Program-made: the position numbers and the translations under genes
DNA from: Clostridiales bacterium
Lineage (GTDB): Bacteria; Bacillota; Clostridia; Monoglobales; Monoglobaceae
Assembly (NCBI GenBank): GCA_016303265.1
Contig: JAEDLZ010000063.1
Span: 1 to 8,126, forward strand
Reading direction: 5' to 3'
DNA: 8,126 nt
Part shown: piece after piece, positions 1 through 6,728 of the stretch
Layout of the letters: every line of letters begins with the position of its first letter
Position numbering within the stretch: position 1 is the first letter of the stretch
The notes under the pieces: generated by a model
What the model was told of the DNA's origin: nothing
What the model saw: only the letters and a program-made list of their open reading frames with translations
The model's database searches: none

Positions 1-1732
1 CGGAATCCAATTCCTTTATAATTGCATCATACTCGCTCTGCACTTCATCGGCTTTAATATATTTGAAACGACCGATTTTTTCACGGACGGGAAGGCTTAC
101 CAAAGCGTCAATCTCCACACCGTTTTTCAACGCTTCGCTTGCCTTATCATAATATTCCATAACAAGCATCATCATAAGATACTGCTTCTCAAGAGGCGTG
201 TAAGTGTCAACCTCATGAAATGCGTCCTGATGCAAGAAGTCTTCACGAATCGAACGGGCAGCCTCAAGCTTAAGTCTGTCCGGTGCGGAAAGGGCGTCCA
301 TTCCCACAAGCTTAACGATTTCTTCCAGCTCAGCCTCATCCTGAAGCATACGCATGAGTCTTGTTCGCATATTTATCCAGTTTGGATTTACATTTTCATT
401 AAACCAATTTGACAGCATATCAACATAAAGCGAATAGCTGGTCAGCCAGTTTATTGCCGGAAAGTGCCTCTTATAGGCAAGATTTGCGTCCAACCCCCAG
501 AACACCTTTACAATTCTAAGAGTCGCCTGAGAAACAGGCTCGGAAATATCGCCGCCGGGAGGGGAAACCGCTCCGATAACGGACAGTGCGCCTTCTCTTC
601 CCTCTGTTCCGTTGGCAATAACCCGCCCCGCTCTTTCGTAGAACTGAGCAAGACGGCTTCCCAAATATGCAGGATAGCCCTCCTCGCCGGGCATTTCCTC
701 AAGTCGCCCGGACATTTCGCGAAGCGCTTCCGCCCAGCGCGAGGTGGAGTCGCCCATCAGAGCAACGGAATATCCCATATCACGGAAATATTCGGCAATT
801 GTTATTCCCGTATAAATCGACGCCTCACGGGCCGCAACAGGCATATCGGAGGTGTTTGCAATAAGCACCGTCCGCTCCATCAGGGATTTGCCCGTCTTTG
901 GGTCGATAAGCTCCGGAAATTCATTAAGAACATCGGTCATCTCGTTGCCTCGCTCACCGCAGCCGATATAAACAACTATATCCGCCTCGGCCCACTTTGC
1001 AAGCTGGTGCTGAACAACGGTCTTTCCGCTCCCAAAGGGTCCCGGAACTGCCGCAACACCGCCCTTTGCAATCGGAAAAAGCGTGTCTATAACTCTCTGA
1101 CCCGTAACAAGCGGCGATTTTGGAGAAAGCTTTTCCTTATAGGGTCTGCCCCGTCTTACGGGCCACTTCTGCATAAGGGAAATTTCCTTTATTCCATCCT
1201 TTGTTTCAACGGTTGCTACAACATCCGTTACGGTAAATTCACCGCTTTCGATAGTTTTTATCGTGCCTTCAACTCCGTTCGGAATCATAATTTTCTGCTC
1301 AACTATTTCCGTTTCACGGACAGTTCCGACAATATCGCCGCCGACAACCTTATCACCCACCTTAACCGTGGGGTTAAACTGCCATTTCAGCTCTCTCTTA
1401 AGGGACGGAACCTCAACGCCTCGCTTTAAATTATTGCCCGAAACCTTCATAATATCGTCAAGGGGTCTTTGAATCCCGTCGAAAATACTTCCGATAAGGC
1501 CGGGACCAAGCTCAACGCTAAGGGGCGCGCCTGTTGATTCAACCTCCTCGCCCGGACCCAGACCCGAGGTTTCCTCGTAAACCTGAATCGAGGCACGGTC
1601 GCCGTGCATTTCGATAATCTCGCCGATAAGCCTCTGACTGCTGACGCGAACCACATCGAACATATTCGCGTCACGCATCCCGTCGGCAATAACCAAAGGT
1701 CCGGCGACCTTCCTTATAGTACCTTTACTCAT
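1..1732 (-). CDS. ntpA: V/A-type ATPase catalytic subunit A (3' end cut by window)
   Basis: Catalytic nucleotide-binding subunit of the cytoplasmic A3B3 head; it hydrolyses (or makes) ATP to drive the rotor. The frame stays open from ATG 1732 to the left edge, giving 577 codons with no stop. The family is usually about 590 residues, so only about 10-15 C-terminal residues are missing. Visible motifs: an N-terminal beta-barrel beginning MSKGTIRKVAGPLVIADGM; P-loop GPFGSGKT at residues 231-238 (K237, T238); GERGNE with the likely catalytic glutamate E260; SDMPVAAREASIYTG; and SPPGGDISEPVSQ starting at S390. The long insert between barrel and P-loop, including the QKWPVR segment, separates it from F-type beta and V-type B subunits. 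The start is supported by an AAAGGA ribosome site 9-10 nt upstream. It follows the F gene after 47 nt; B and D are expected next, outside the window. Identity is certain; the symbol follows E. hirae naming (also atpA). Confidence 0.98.
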   Translation of the reverse strand, partial: MSKGTIRKVAGPLVIADGMRDANMFDVVRVSSQRLIGEIIEMHGDRASIQVYEETSGLGPGEEVESTGAPLSVELGPGLIGSIFDGIQRPLDDIMKVSGNNLKRGVEVPSLKRELKWQFNPTVKVGDKVVGGDIVGTVRETEIVEQKIMIPNGVEGTIKTIESGEFTVTDVVATVETKDGIKEISLMQKWPVRRGRPYKEKLSPKSPLVTGQRVIDTLFPIAKGGVAAVPGPFGSGKTVVQHQLAKWAEADIVVYIGCGERGNEMTDVLNEFPELIDPKTGKSLMERTVLIANTSDMPVAAREASIYTGITIAEYFRDMGYSVALMGDSTSRWAEALREMSGRLEEMPGEEGYPAYLGSRLAQFYERAGRVIANGTEGREGALSVIGAVSPPGGDISEPVSQATLRIVKVFWGLDANLAYKRHFPAINWLTSYSLYVDMLSNWFNENVNPNWINMRTRLMRMLQDEAELEEIVKLVGMDALSAPDRLKLEAARSIREDFLHQDAFHEVDTYTPLEKQYLMMMLVMEYYDKASEALKNGVEIDALVSLPVREKIGRFKYIKADEVQSEYDAIIKELDS

Positions 1733-1742
1733 TTTTAGTCAT

Positions 1743-1757
1743 CCTTTCTCAAAAAGG
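1743..1757 (-). promoter_or_regulatory. Possible hairpin covering the ntpA ribosome binding site
   Basis: In the mRNA, CCUUU and AAAGG can pair as a 5-bp stem with a 5-nt loop (UUGAG). The AAAGG arm is the Shine-Dalgarno sequence of subunit A. The pairing is perfect but short and AU-rich, so it may be a weak modulator of translation or mere chance. No function is proven by the sequence. Confidence 0.25.
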
Positions 1758-1762
1758 GGTTA

Positions 1763-1778
1763 TCTGAATTTATTCAGA
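1763..1778. repeat. Small perfect inverted repeat in the F-A intergenic gap
   Basis: TCTGAAT and ATTCAGA form a perfect 7-bp inverted repeat separated by 2 nt, or 6-bp arms around a 4-nt loop. It lies just after the stop codon of the subunit F gene, in the longest gap within this ATPase operon (47 nt). No U-run follows it directly, so it does not look like an intrinsic terminator. It could be an mRNA-processing or stabilising hairpin upstream of ntpA, whose product is needed in three copies per enzyme. Confidence 0.35.
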
Positions 1779-1779
1779 C

Positions 1780-2097
1780 TTAATCATTAAAAATAATATC
1801 CGAGCCGACCGCAATCTCAACCGACTTTTTGACGCTCTCCATGCCTTTTCCCGTGTTGCCGGAAATGCCCGGAATCAGGATAACGGCAGGAACAGGGTTC
1901 TCACGAACCTTCTCTATTTCCTCCTCCAGAGCCTGAGCGAGCTTTTCGGTTATATATATGATTGCATAATCTCCGCCCGAAAGCTTCTTAAAAAGCCTTG
2001 CCGCATCCTTTTCATCGCTTACCGGAAAGGTAGCAAGTCCCAATGCGCCGAACCCGTATATGCTGTCTCTGTCACCCATTACCGCTATATTATACAT
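1780..2097 (-). CDS. ntpG: V/A-type ATPase subunit F (central stalk)
   Basis: Small soluble subunit that joins subunit D in the central rotor shaft and links the A3B3 head to the membrane ring. The protein is 105 residues from ATG 2097, close to the family's usual 100-105. It starts MYNIAVMGDRDSIYGFGALG, matching the family N-terminus (a beta strand, then G-D-x-D-S and G-x-x-x-L-G), and ends with the conserved pattern of an IPG loop, G-x-G and K-x-x-E-x-A-V-G-S-D-I. An in-frame ATG at 2130 would add 11 residues, but those lie inside the C subunit gene and do not fit the family, so the internal ATG is preferred. The gene overlaps the end of the C gene by 8 bp (2090-2097), which suggests translational coupling. 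The site ahead of the start (GTGAG) is weak, consistent with reinitiation. Symbol follows E. hirae naming, where NtpG is the F homologue; other genomes use atpF. Confidence 0.95.
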   Translation of the reverse strand: MYNIAVMGDRDSIYGFGALGLATFPVSDEKDAARLFKKLSGGDYAIIYITEKLAQALEEEIEKVRENPVPAVILIPGISGNTGKGMESVKKSVEIAVGSDIIFND

Positions 2098-3058
2098 AAA
2101 GCTCACGCAGCCTTTCCCGAACAGATTCAACGCTTAAGTTATTCACCTTGCCCGAAAGAATTATGCGGACAGCGTTGATTTCGTTCTCCCTTGCGAGAAT
2201 ATAAGCCGCAATGGGAGCTATGGAAAACGGATTTGATTTTTGCTCCGAAATTTTATCCATAATAAGATTATCGCACCATTTTTCAAAGTCCGAATAGGAG
2301 CTTTTAAGAGCCTCTGCGGCTCCGCTGTAGGGCGTAAGAGCCAGATATTCGAGCATATCGTCCTTGCTCTTTGCCGCAGCGGCCGAAAGACTGTCTGTAT
2401 TAAGGCTGTCGCACTCCGCCATGGCGCCCCGCATAAAGTCTTTGCTCTTGCCCAAGGCATTTCCTCTTGCGGCAATTTTTATATCGGAAAGAGCCACGGT
2501 TGTTTCCGCATAATCGGCTATCATCTCATTGTCCGCCCTTTGCCCTGCCGCCTTTATGGCACAAAGCGCCGCGCGGTCAACAATTATATCGCATTTCTGC
2601 CCGTCGCCCGTTTGCAAAAGAGCCGTCAGCGCCTCCCGTGCCGCCTCTCTCATATTTTCCGGCAGAGCGGAATAATCCTTCTCTCTTATTGCATTTTCAA
2701 TGGTTTCGGGAAGGACAGTCCCTCCGCTTATATACAGTTTTTCCGTGGGGGCATTTGTAACAACCGCCTTAATTGCGCTTTTGAGATTATGGAAATCCTT
2801 TTTATAAAGAAAAACCTCAAGCTCTGTGCGGTCAACTTTAAGCTCATCCATAAGGTGCCATATTTTTTCGGTTTCCTTAGTTAAAAGCTCATTATAATCC
2901 CGAAATTCTCCGCCGCCGTCAAAGCCCTTGCCGGAGAGAATACGGAGTGCCTCACCGTAGTCCGGGCTGCTTAAAAGCTGCTGCAAATCCTGCTTTGTCA
3001 AAAGAGAGTTTTCCTTGGCACGGATTCTCGCAACAGCATAGGTATATTGCTCTGCCAT
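2090..3058 (-). CDS. ntpC: V/A-type ATPase subunit C (AC39/d-type rotor collar)
   Basis: Soluble funnel-shaped subunit that sits on top of the proteolipid ring and connects it to the D-F shaft. The protein is 322 residues and largely helical. Recognisable features are the N-terminal Y-x-x-A-R-I-R-A-x-E-x-x-L-L block (residues about 5-20), the internal L-x-x-x-x-D-F-H-N-L-K segment typical of the AC39 family, and the conserved C-terminal block E-x-N-A-V-R-I-I-L-S-G-K followed by R-E-R-L-R-E-L-Y-V. There is no membrane segment, as expected. The start ATG at 3058 has an AGGAGG site 7 nt upstream. It lies 11 nt after the E gene stop and overlaps the F gene start. Family assignment rests on these patterns and on its fixed place between E and F. 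Confidence 0.95.
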   Translation of the reverse strand: MAEQYTYAVARIRAKENSLLTKQDLQQLLSSPDYGEALRILSGKGFDGGGEFRDYNELLTKETEKIWHLMDELKVDRTELEVFLYKKDFHNLKSAIKAVVTNAPTEKLYISGGTVLPETIENAIREKDYSALPENMREAAREALTALLQTGDGQKCDIIVDRAALCAIKAAGQRADNEMIADYAETTVALSDIKIAARGNALGKSKDFMRGAMAECDSLNTDSLSAAAAKSKDDMLEYLALTPYSGAAEALKSSYSDFEKWCDNLIMDKISEQKSNPFSIAPIAAYILARENEINAVRIILSGKVNNLSVESVRERLRELYV

Positions 3059-3069
3059 AAAGAACCCTC

Positions 3070-3645
3070 CTAATCAAAAACGGTTTTCAGCACAATATCG
3101 GTCAGCTTATCGCCCTCGCCGTCTATTAACGCATCAAATGTGCACTTTTCTTCAATATCGCCGTAAATCAGTAAAAATCCGCCGCTCTCATTGATTGTTT
3201 TGTCGGAGATGGTGAGCTTTTTCGTCTTTAGCTTATCCTTAAAACTCTGCGGCATACGGGAAGCATCTTTTTTGCAAATAAGAATTTTGCCTTCCTCGTT
3301 ATGAGCATACTTGTCAAGCATTTTCTCAAGAAGCTCAAAATATTCATCATCGGGAAGCGAAACAAGTCTTTCCCTCGCTTCCTCGATTATGTTGTCGATA
3401 ATCTCGCGTTTTTTAAGCAAAACCGCCCTGCGGACAGCAAGCTCCCCTGCCGATTTTGCGCGGGCTAAAATGTCCTTTTCTTCTTCGGCGGCTTCATTTT
3501 CAATCGCCCCGGCAGCCTTTTCTGCCTCCTTGGCGGCGCTTTCGATTATTTTCTCCGCCTCTTTTTCTGCCCGCTTTATAATAAGGCTGACATTGTTTTC
3601 CGACTCGCTCTGGATTTCACCGATTATTTTTTCAAGTCCTGTCAT
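3070..3645 (-). CDS. ntpE: V/A-type ATPase subunit E (peripheral stalk)
   Basis: Peripheral-stalk subunit that pairs with the G/H-type coiled-coil subunit and holds the A3B3 head still against rotation. The protein is 191 residues. Residues 1 to about 90 are a charged Glu/Lys/Ala-rich helix likely to form the right-handed coiled coil with G/H. The C-terminal half is the globular head-binding domain, with the conserved stretch G-G-F-L-L-I-Y-G-D-I followed by C-T-F-D-A-L-I. A TTG at 3651 is in frame but only 1 nt from the GGAGG site; ATG 3645 is 7 nt from it and is taken as the start. It follows the K gene by 23 nt and precedes C by 11 nt. Confidence 0.95.
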   Translation of the reverse strand: MTGLEKIIGEIQSESENNVSLIIKRAEKEAEKIIESAAKEAEKAAGAIENEAAEEEKDILARAKSAGELAVRRAVLLKKREIIDNIIEEARERLVSLPDDEYFELLEKMLDKYAHNEEGKILICKKDASRMPQSFKDKLKTKKLTISDKTINESGGFLLIYGDIEEKCTFDALIDGEGDKLTDIVLKTVFD

Positions 3646-3652
3646 TGTCAAA

Positions 3653-3657
3653 CCTCC
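3653..3657 (-). promoter_or_regulatory. Ribosome binding site that decides the ntpE start
   Basis: A GGAGG core reads on the minus strand 7 nt ahead of ATG 3645, but only 1 nt ahead of the alternative TTG 3651. This spacing rules out the longer reading of subunit E. Confidence 0.8.
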
Positions 3658-3668
3658 GTTCTCTTATT

Positions 3669-4142
3669 TTATGCAGCTATGCCGAAAATTGCAAGAATGG
3701 AGATAAGAAGTGCAAGAATTGCATATGTTTCAACCATTGCGGCAAAAATCATACCCTTACCCATCTGGTCGGGACGCTTTGCAACCATCTGAATGCCTGC
3801 GACAGCCGCCCTTGCCTGTCTGATTGCCGACCAAAGACCAACAAATGCCATAGGAAGGCAAGCCGCAAAATATGCAAGACCCTGAGCAGTTGTAAGATTT
3901 ACGGGAGCTCCGCCCAAAAGTCCGATTTGCGAAAGAGTTATAAACGCAATCAAAAGACCGTAAATTCCCTGTGTGCCCGGGAGAAGCTGAAGAATAAGAA
4001 CCTTACCGAACTTCTGCGGGTCCTCCGTTACAACGCCTGCTGCCGCTTCGCCTGCCATACCGACGCCGATTGCGCTGCCTATACCTGCCATAAGAGCCGC
4101 AAGAGCCGCCCCCGCCAATGCAAAAACCATTCCTAAACTCAT
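3669..4142 (-). CDS. ntpK: V/A-type ATPase subunit K (proteolipid, c-ring), predicted Na+-binding
   Basis: Membrane rotor subunit whose ring carries ions through the enzyme. It is 157 residues with four membrane helices, a duplicated two-helix hairpin like the 16-kDa proteolipid of E. hirae. Helix 1 is Gly/Ala-rich (about residues 5-30). Helix 2 holds L54-P-G-T57-Q58-G-I-Y61. Helix 3 starts near 85 and its end carries Q109. Helix 4 holds the ion-carrying E138 in MVETYAI. Leu, Thr, Gln, Gln and Glu at these places match the five Na+ ligands known for E. hirae NtpK (L61, T64, Q65, Q110, E139), and Y61 matches its supporting tyrosine Y68. Only the second hairpin has the acidic residue, as usual for duplicated bacterial K. 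An AAGGAGG site lies 10 nt upstream, inside the end of the I gene. The start lies 2 nt beyond the I stop codon, so the two genes are probably translated together. Confidence 0.97.
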   Translation of the reverse strand: MSLGMVFALAGAALAALMAGIGSAIGVGMAGEAAAGVVTEDPQKFGKVLILQLLPGTQGIYGLLIAFITLSQIGLLGGAPVNLTTAQGLAYFAACLPMAFVGLWSAIRQARAAVAGIQMVAKRPDQMGKGMIFAAMVETYAILALLISILAIFGIAA

Positions 4143-4144
4143 AA

Positions 4145-6169
4145 TTAAATATCCTCCTTGATTTTATAATACTTTGTATTTTCGGTGAGCGGCTCGTATT
4201 TTCTTCCGCCGCCCTCATAAAATTTTCCGAAAAATTCCACAAACTGAAGTCTGTTTGTGTGGACATATGCGCCCAAAAGATTTATTGCCAGATTGACCGT
4301 GTGCCCTATTAAGAACACGATAATAAACATTATAACTCCTATGACGCTTCTCCCGCCCATTGAGCCTATCTTATTGAAAACCTGGGCTATAACTCCCGTT
4401 GCAAGCCCCAGTGCCAGAAGTCTTGAGTAAGATAAAATATCACTTAAATAACTCGTCACGCCGTAAAGCTCATAAAGTCCCTTCGCAAGCCGCTTCCCGG
4501 GATTTTTGGAGCTTCTGCCCGCAGTCAGGACAATTCCGACTGCTCCGACAATGGCGCACCATTTTGCGGCCTCAGCCCCGGCAGGCGGCATCTTCCAGCC
4601 AAGTCCCGACATATCCACAAACATATCTACCGAAAACAGATATGCCACTCCGCCGCCGACCAAAAGATACCAAAACACAACATCAAACAGCGCGTCTTTA
4701 TATTCGCCGTGCTTTATGCAGGTATAAAGCTTGAGGAAAAGTCCCGTAAACAAGTGCAGTATGCCGACACCGAAGGAGAACATAAGCATCAGCATTGCAT
4801 TTTTTATCGGTTCGAACCACAAAGGCTTAAACGCAATATCCACTCCGAAGAAGGTGGAACCGATAACCGATACGGCGTCGCCGAAACAGCTGCCGAACAT
4901 TATGCCCCAAAATGCGGTTGAAATGCCGCAAAACATAAACATTTTCAGGGTTTTTCTCATTCCCGTTTCCATATTTTTGAACTTAAGAAGCGCCGCTCCG
5001 CAACCCAAAAACATTATCATTCCGTAAGCAAAATCGCCCAGCATAAGCCCAAACAAAATATAATAGAAAAACGACATAACGGTCGTAGGGTCAATTTCGC
5101 CCTTACCCGGCATACTGTATGTTTCAATAACCGTTTCAACAGGAGCGGAAAATCCGTTATTTTTAAGAAGAACCGGTGGGCTTTCGTCCTCGCCCGCATC
5201 GTTTATTTCAACTGCCGCATTATATTTGTTGGTAAGAACCGCTTCAAGATTCTTTGCGTCGTATTCCGGAACATAGCCTGTTACAAAAAATGTCCGCTTA
5301 AGGTTCTGAACCTTTGAGAGCGCTTTATATTTTTCAAGCCGCATGGTATAATAATCGGCAAGAAATCTTATGGCATTTCTCATTCCCTTATAGCTTGCAA
5401 TTTCCTTTTCGGAATCGGCTATGATATTTTTTGCATTCTTTATCTGACCGTCAAGCTCTTCCGCCTTAGCCCTCGGGACTGCCGCAAAGCTTATGTTCGG
5501 ATAGGCAAAGCCCATTTCTCTCAAAATGTCCTCAACCGCCTCCCGATGCGGCTTATAGCAAAGAATCATAACCGCCGTCTGCTCACTCGTTTCATTTATA
5601 AATGCCAAATCAATGGGAGCCTCCGTCTTGTTTTCGGCAGATTTTAAGGCGTATTCCTCCAAAATCCAATCCCTTGCCGTACCGCTCGGGAATGTCCCAA
5701 TAAATGCCGCCGTTTTCTTTGTCCCTTTGAAGTTCATGGGAGCGTCTAGTTCCAGCCATGCCGAAAGACTTTCCTTCTGAAACTCCGTCTTGACAATTTC
5801 CGCCTTTTGCTCCGAAATCGTTTTTGACAGAATGTTTATTCGGTTTGCAACCCGCATTATCTCCTCCGACTCGGCAACATACTTATAATAAAGCTCCGGA
5901 GAAATTTCTTTTCTTCCCTTAAGCGAGTCAAAAATCGAACCGTCAGAGTCCGTATAGGATTTCAAAATATCCAGTGCGCTTTCGCTGCTTGCTACGGCCC
6001 TTGCAAAAGTACCCTGAGATGCCGATGTATCGATTTTTTCAAATTCCGTATTTTCGCCGCCGCTGTCGATAACCTCGAAATCACCGCAGCGCTGAAGAGC
6101 CTCAAGTATACGCTTCCGGTCTTTTTTAAGTCCGTAAACACTGACCCTTTTCATAGGTACTATCGCCAT
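4145..6169 (-). CDS. ntpI: V/A-type ATPase subunit I (membrane stator, a-type)
   Basis: Membrane stator that provides the two ion half-channels facing the K ring and anchors the peripheral stalks. It is 674 residues, normal for the family. Residues 1 to about 355 form the cytoplasmic arm, starting MAIVPMKRVSVYGLKKDR and containing helical hairpins near 100-140 and 235-290. The membrane domain begins after D360-P-T, with about eight helices to residue 645. The conserved S-Y-S-R-L-L-A-L-G-L-A-T-G segment carries R583, and H-T-N-R-L-Q-F-V-E-F carries R640; these should match the two helix arginines that release the ion from the ring carboxylate in Thermus subunit I. The start has an AAAGGAGG site 7 nt upstream. 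The gene lies 35 nt after the G/H gene and 2 nt before K. No damage is visible. Confidence 0.97.
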   Translation of the reverse strand: MAIVPMKRVSVYGLKKDRKRILEALQRCGDFEVIDSGGENTEFEKIDTSASQGTFARAVASSESALDILKSYTDSDGSIFDSLKGRKEISPELYYKYVAESEEIMRVANRINILSKTISEQKAEIVKTEFQKESLSAWLELDAPMNFKGTKKTAAFIGTFPSGTARDWILEEYALKSAENKTEAPIDLAFINETSEQTAVMILCYKPHREAVEDILREMGFAYPNISFAAVPRAKAEELDGQIKNAKNIIADSEKEIASYKGMRNAIRFLADYYTMRLEKYKALSKVQNLKRTFFVTGYVPEYDAKNLEAVLTNKYNAAVEINDAGEDESPPVLLKNNGFSAPVETVIETYSMPGKGEIDPTTVMSFFYYILFGLMLGDFAYGMIMFLGCGAALLKFKNMETGMRKTLKMFMFCGISTAFWGIMFGSCFGDAVSVIGSTFFGVDIAFKPLWFEPIKNAMLMLMFSFGVGILHLFTGLFLKLYTCIKHGEYKDALFDVVFWYLLVGGGVAYLFSVDMFVDMSGLGWKMPPAGAEAAKWCAIVGAVGIVLTAGRSSKNPGKRLAKGLYELYGVTSYLSDILSYSRLLALGLATGVIAQVFNKIGSMGGRSVIGVIMFIIVFLIGHTVNLAINLLGAYVHTNRLQFVEFFGKFYEGGGRKYEPLTENTKYYKIKEDI

Positions 6170-6204
6170 TTTTATTCCTCCTTTCCGAAAATATCATAGG
6201 AAAA

Positions 6205-6513
6205 CTAAACTATCTGCCTGATAATTGCGGCGATTGCTTCTTCCTTTTTTGACGCCGCATTTATTGATAGCTTATCAATGTTTTTTGCCGAATTATCGGT
6301 TATTTCCTTAACTGTTGCTTCACCCTTCGCCCGCGCCGCAGCAAGCCGCTTTTCTCTTGCTTTTTCGGCATTTCCGACTATTTCCTCCGACTTAGCTTTA
6401 GCTTTCGCCTTCGCCTCCGTCAATATTTCATTTGCGCGGCTATGCGCCTTAGCTTCTGCTTCGTCAGCCGCCTTTTCCGCTTCGTAAACCTTTGAAATTG
6501 CTTCAGTTGCCAA
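6205..6513 (-). CDS. ntpF: V/A-type ATPase G/H-type peripheral stalk subunit (TTG start)
   Basis: Small coiled-coil subunit that pairs with E to form the peripheral stalks. From TTG 6513 it is 102 residues, nearly all predicted helix and rich in Ala, Lys and Glu, with runs such as EAEKAADEAEAKA and EAKAKAKAKSEE. An ATG at 6561 is in frame and would add 16 residues, but the operon promoter's -10 box covers its second to fourth codons, so it lies upstream of the likely transcript start. Reading from TTG gives an ATEAISKV beginning that fits the family, with a GGCGGTGA site (6519-6526) 5 nt upstream. GTG 6522 is a second option, with AAAGGA 5 nt ahead, adding three residues. It is the first gene of the operon, 35 nt before ntpI. 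Low-complexity composition makes similarity weak; position decides the name. E. hirae calls it ntpF; others use ntpH or ahaH. Confidence 0.88.
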   Translation of the reverse strand: MATEAISKVYEAEKAADEAEAKAHSRANEILTEAKAKAKAKSEEIVGNAEKAREKRLAAARAKGEATVKEITDNSAKNIDKLSINAASKKEEAIAAIIRQIV

Positions 6514-6518
6514 AAAAA

Positions 6519-6526
6519 TCACCGCC
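6519..6526 (-). promoter_or_regulatory. Ribosome binding site for the G/H-type subunit
   Basis: GGCGGTGA, one mismatch from GGAGGTGA, lies 5 nt ahead of TTG 6513. It supports the TTG over the upstream ATG, which has only a weak AAGAAA ahead of it. An AAAAGGA just upstream could instead serve GTG 6522. Confidence 0.55.
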
Positions 6527-6549
6527 GTCCTTTTCTGTATTTTGTTAAA

Positions 6550-6578
6550 ATTATAAACCATTTTCTTGCAATTGTCAA
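6550..6578 (-). promoter_or_regulatory. Sigma-A-type promoter of the V/A-ATPase operon
   Basis: Both boxes match the consensus exactly: TTGACA at 6573-6578 and TATAAT at 6550-6555, separated by exactly 17 bp. An A-rich run just upstream (AAAAAAA, 6590-6596 on the minus strand) could act as an UP-like element. Transcription should begin near 6542-6543, giving a leader of about 30 nt before TTG 6513. The perfect match predicts strong expression that may need little activation. Confidence 0.85.
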
Positions 6579-6601
6579 TCAGATTGTCATTTTTTTAACT
6601 A

Positions 6602-6631
6602 TACATTTTTACCAAAATGTCTACATTTTTA
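6602..6631. repeat. 20-bp-spaced direct repeat with an inverted copy between (possible operator)
   Basis: TACATTTTTA occurs at 6602-6611 and again at 6622-6631, exactly 20 bp apart (about two helical turns). Between them AAAATGT at 6614-6620 forms a perfect 7-bp inverted repeat with ACATTTT at 6603-6609 around a 4-nt spacer. A looser copy, ACATATTTTTA, begins at 6637. The cluster sits between the two divergent promoters, about 25-55 bp upstream of the ATPase -35 box and 40-70 bp upstream of the ABC -35 box. It could bind a regulator of one or both operons. The AT-rich setting means chance is not excluded. Confidence 0.4.
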
Positions 6632-6672
6632 TATGCACATATTTTTATTCTTAATTTTTTTTACTAAAACTA

Positions 6673-6701
6673 TTCCATATTTCAAAAAATTGTGATATAC
6701 T
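6673..6701 (+). promoter_or_regulatory. Extended -10 promoter of the ABC exporter operon
   Basis: TATACT at 6696-6701 is preceded by TG one base upstream (6693-6694), an extended -10 element. Seventeen bp upstream, TTCCAT (6673-6678) is a poor -35 box with three of six matches, which extended -10 promoters tolerate. The start would be near 6708, giving a leader of about 37 nt. The promoter is weaker by eye than the divergent ATPase promoter. Confidence 0.6.
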
Positions 6702-6728
6702 GATTTTGTATGTGATTCTATTTTTCAC

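Noticed and set aside
215..412. Small plus-strand open frame near the left edge
   Set aside because: Lies wholly opposite the C-terminal part of subunit A, with no ribosome binding site and no recognisable sequence.
464..1429. Long plus-strand open frame (321 codons) across the subunit A gene
   Set aside because: It is antisense to a clear ntpA frame, and its translation is rich in Cys, Arg, Asn and His with no recognisable domain. It is a shadow of codon bias on the other strand.
1763..1778. Intrinsic terminator between the F and A genes
   Set aside because: The stem is short and AU-rich and is followed by UAACCCC rather than a U-run, and the next operon gene starts within 47 nt.
2240..2884. 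Plus-strand open frame of 214 codons opposite subunit C
   Set aside because: Antisense to an intact ntpC gene, no ribosome site or domain, and no room for its own promoter. Treated as a shadow frame.
3645..4136. Plus-strand open frame of 163 codons opposite subunit K
   Set aside because: The opposite strand encodes an unmistakable proteolipid; the Cys/Lys/Asn-rich translation looks like antisense of Ala/Gly/Leu codons.
6653..6691. Inverted repeat AATTTTTT / AAAAAATT around the weak -35 of the ABC promoter
   Set aside because: The arms are simple A/T runs 23 bp apart in very AT-rich DNA, so chance pairing is the best explanation.
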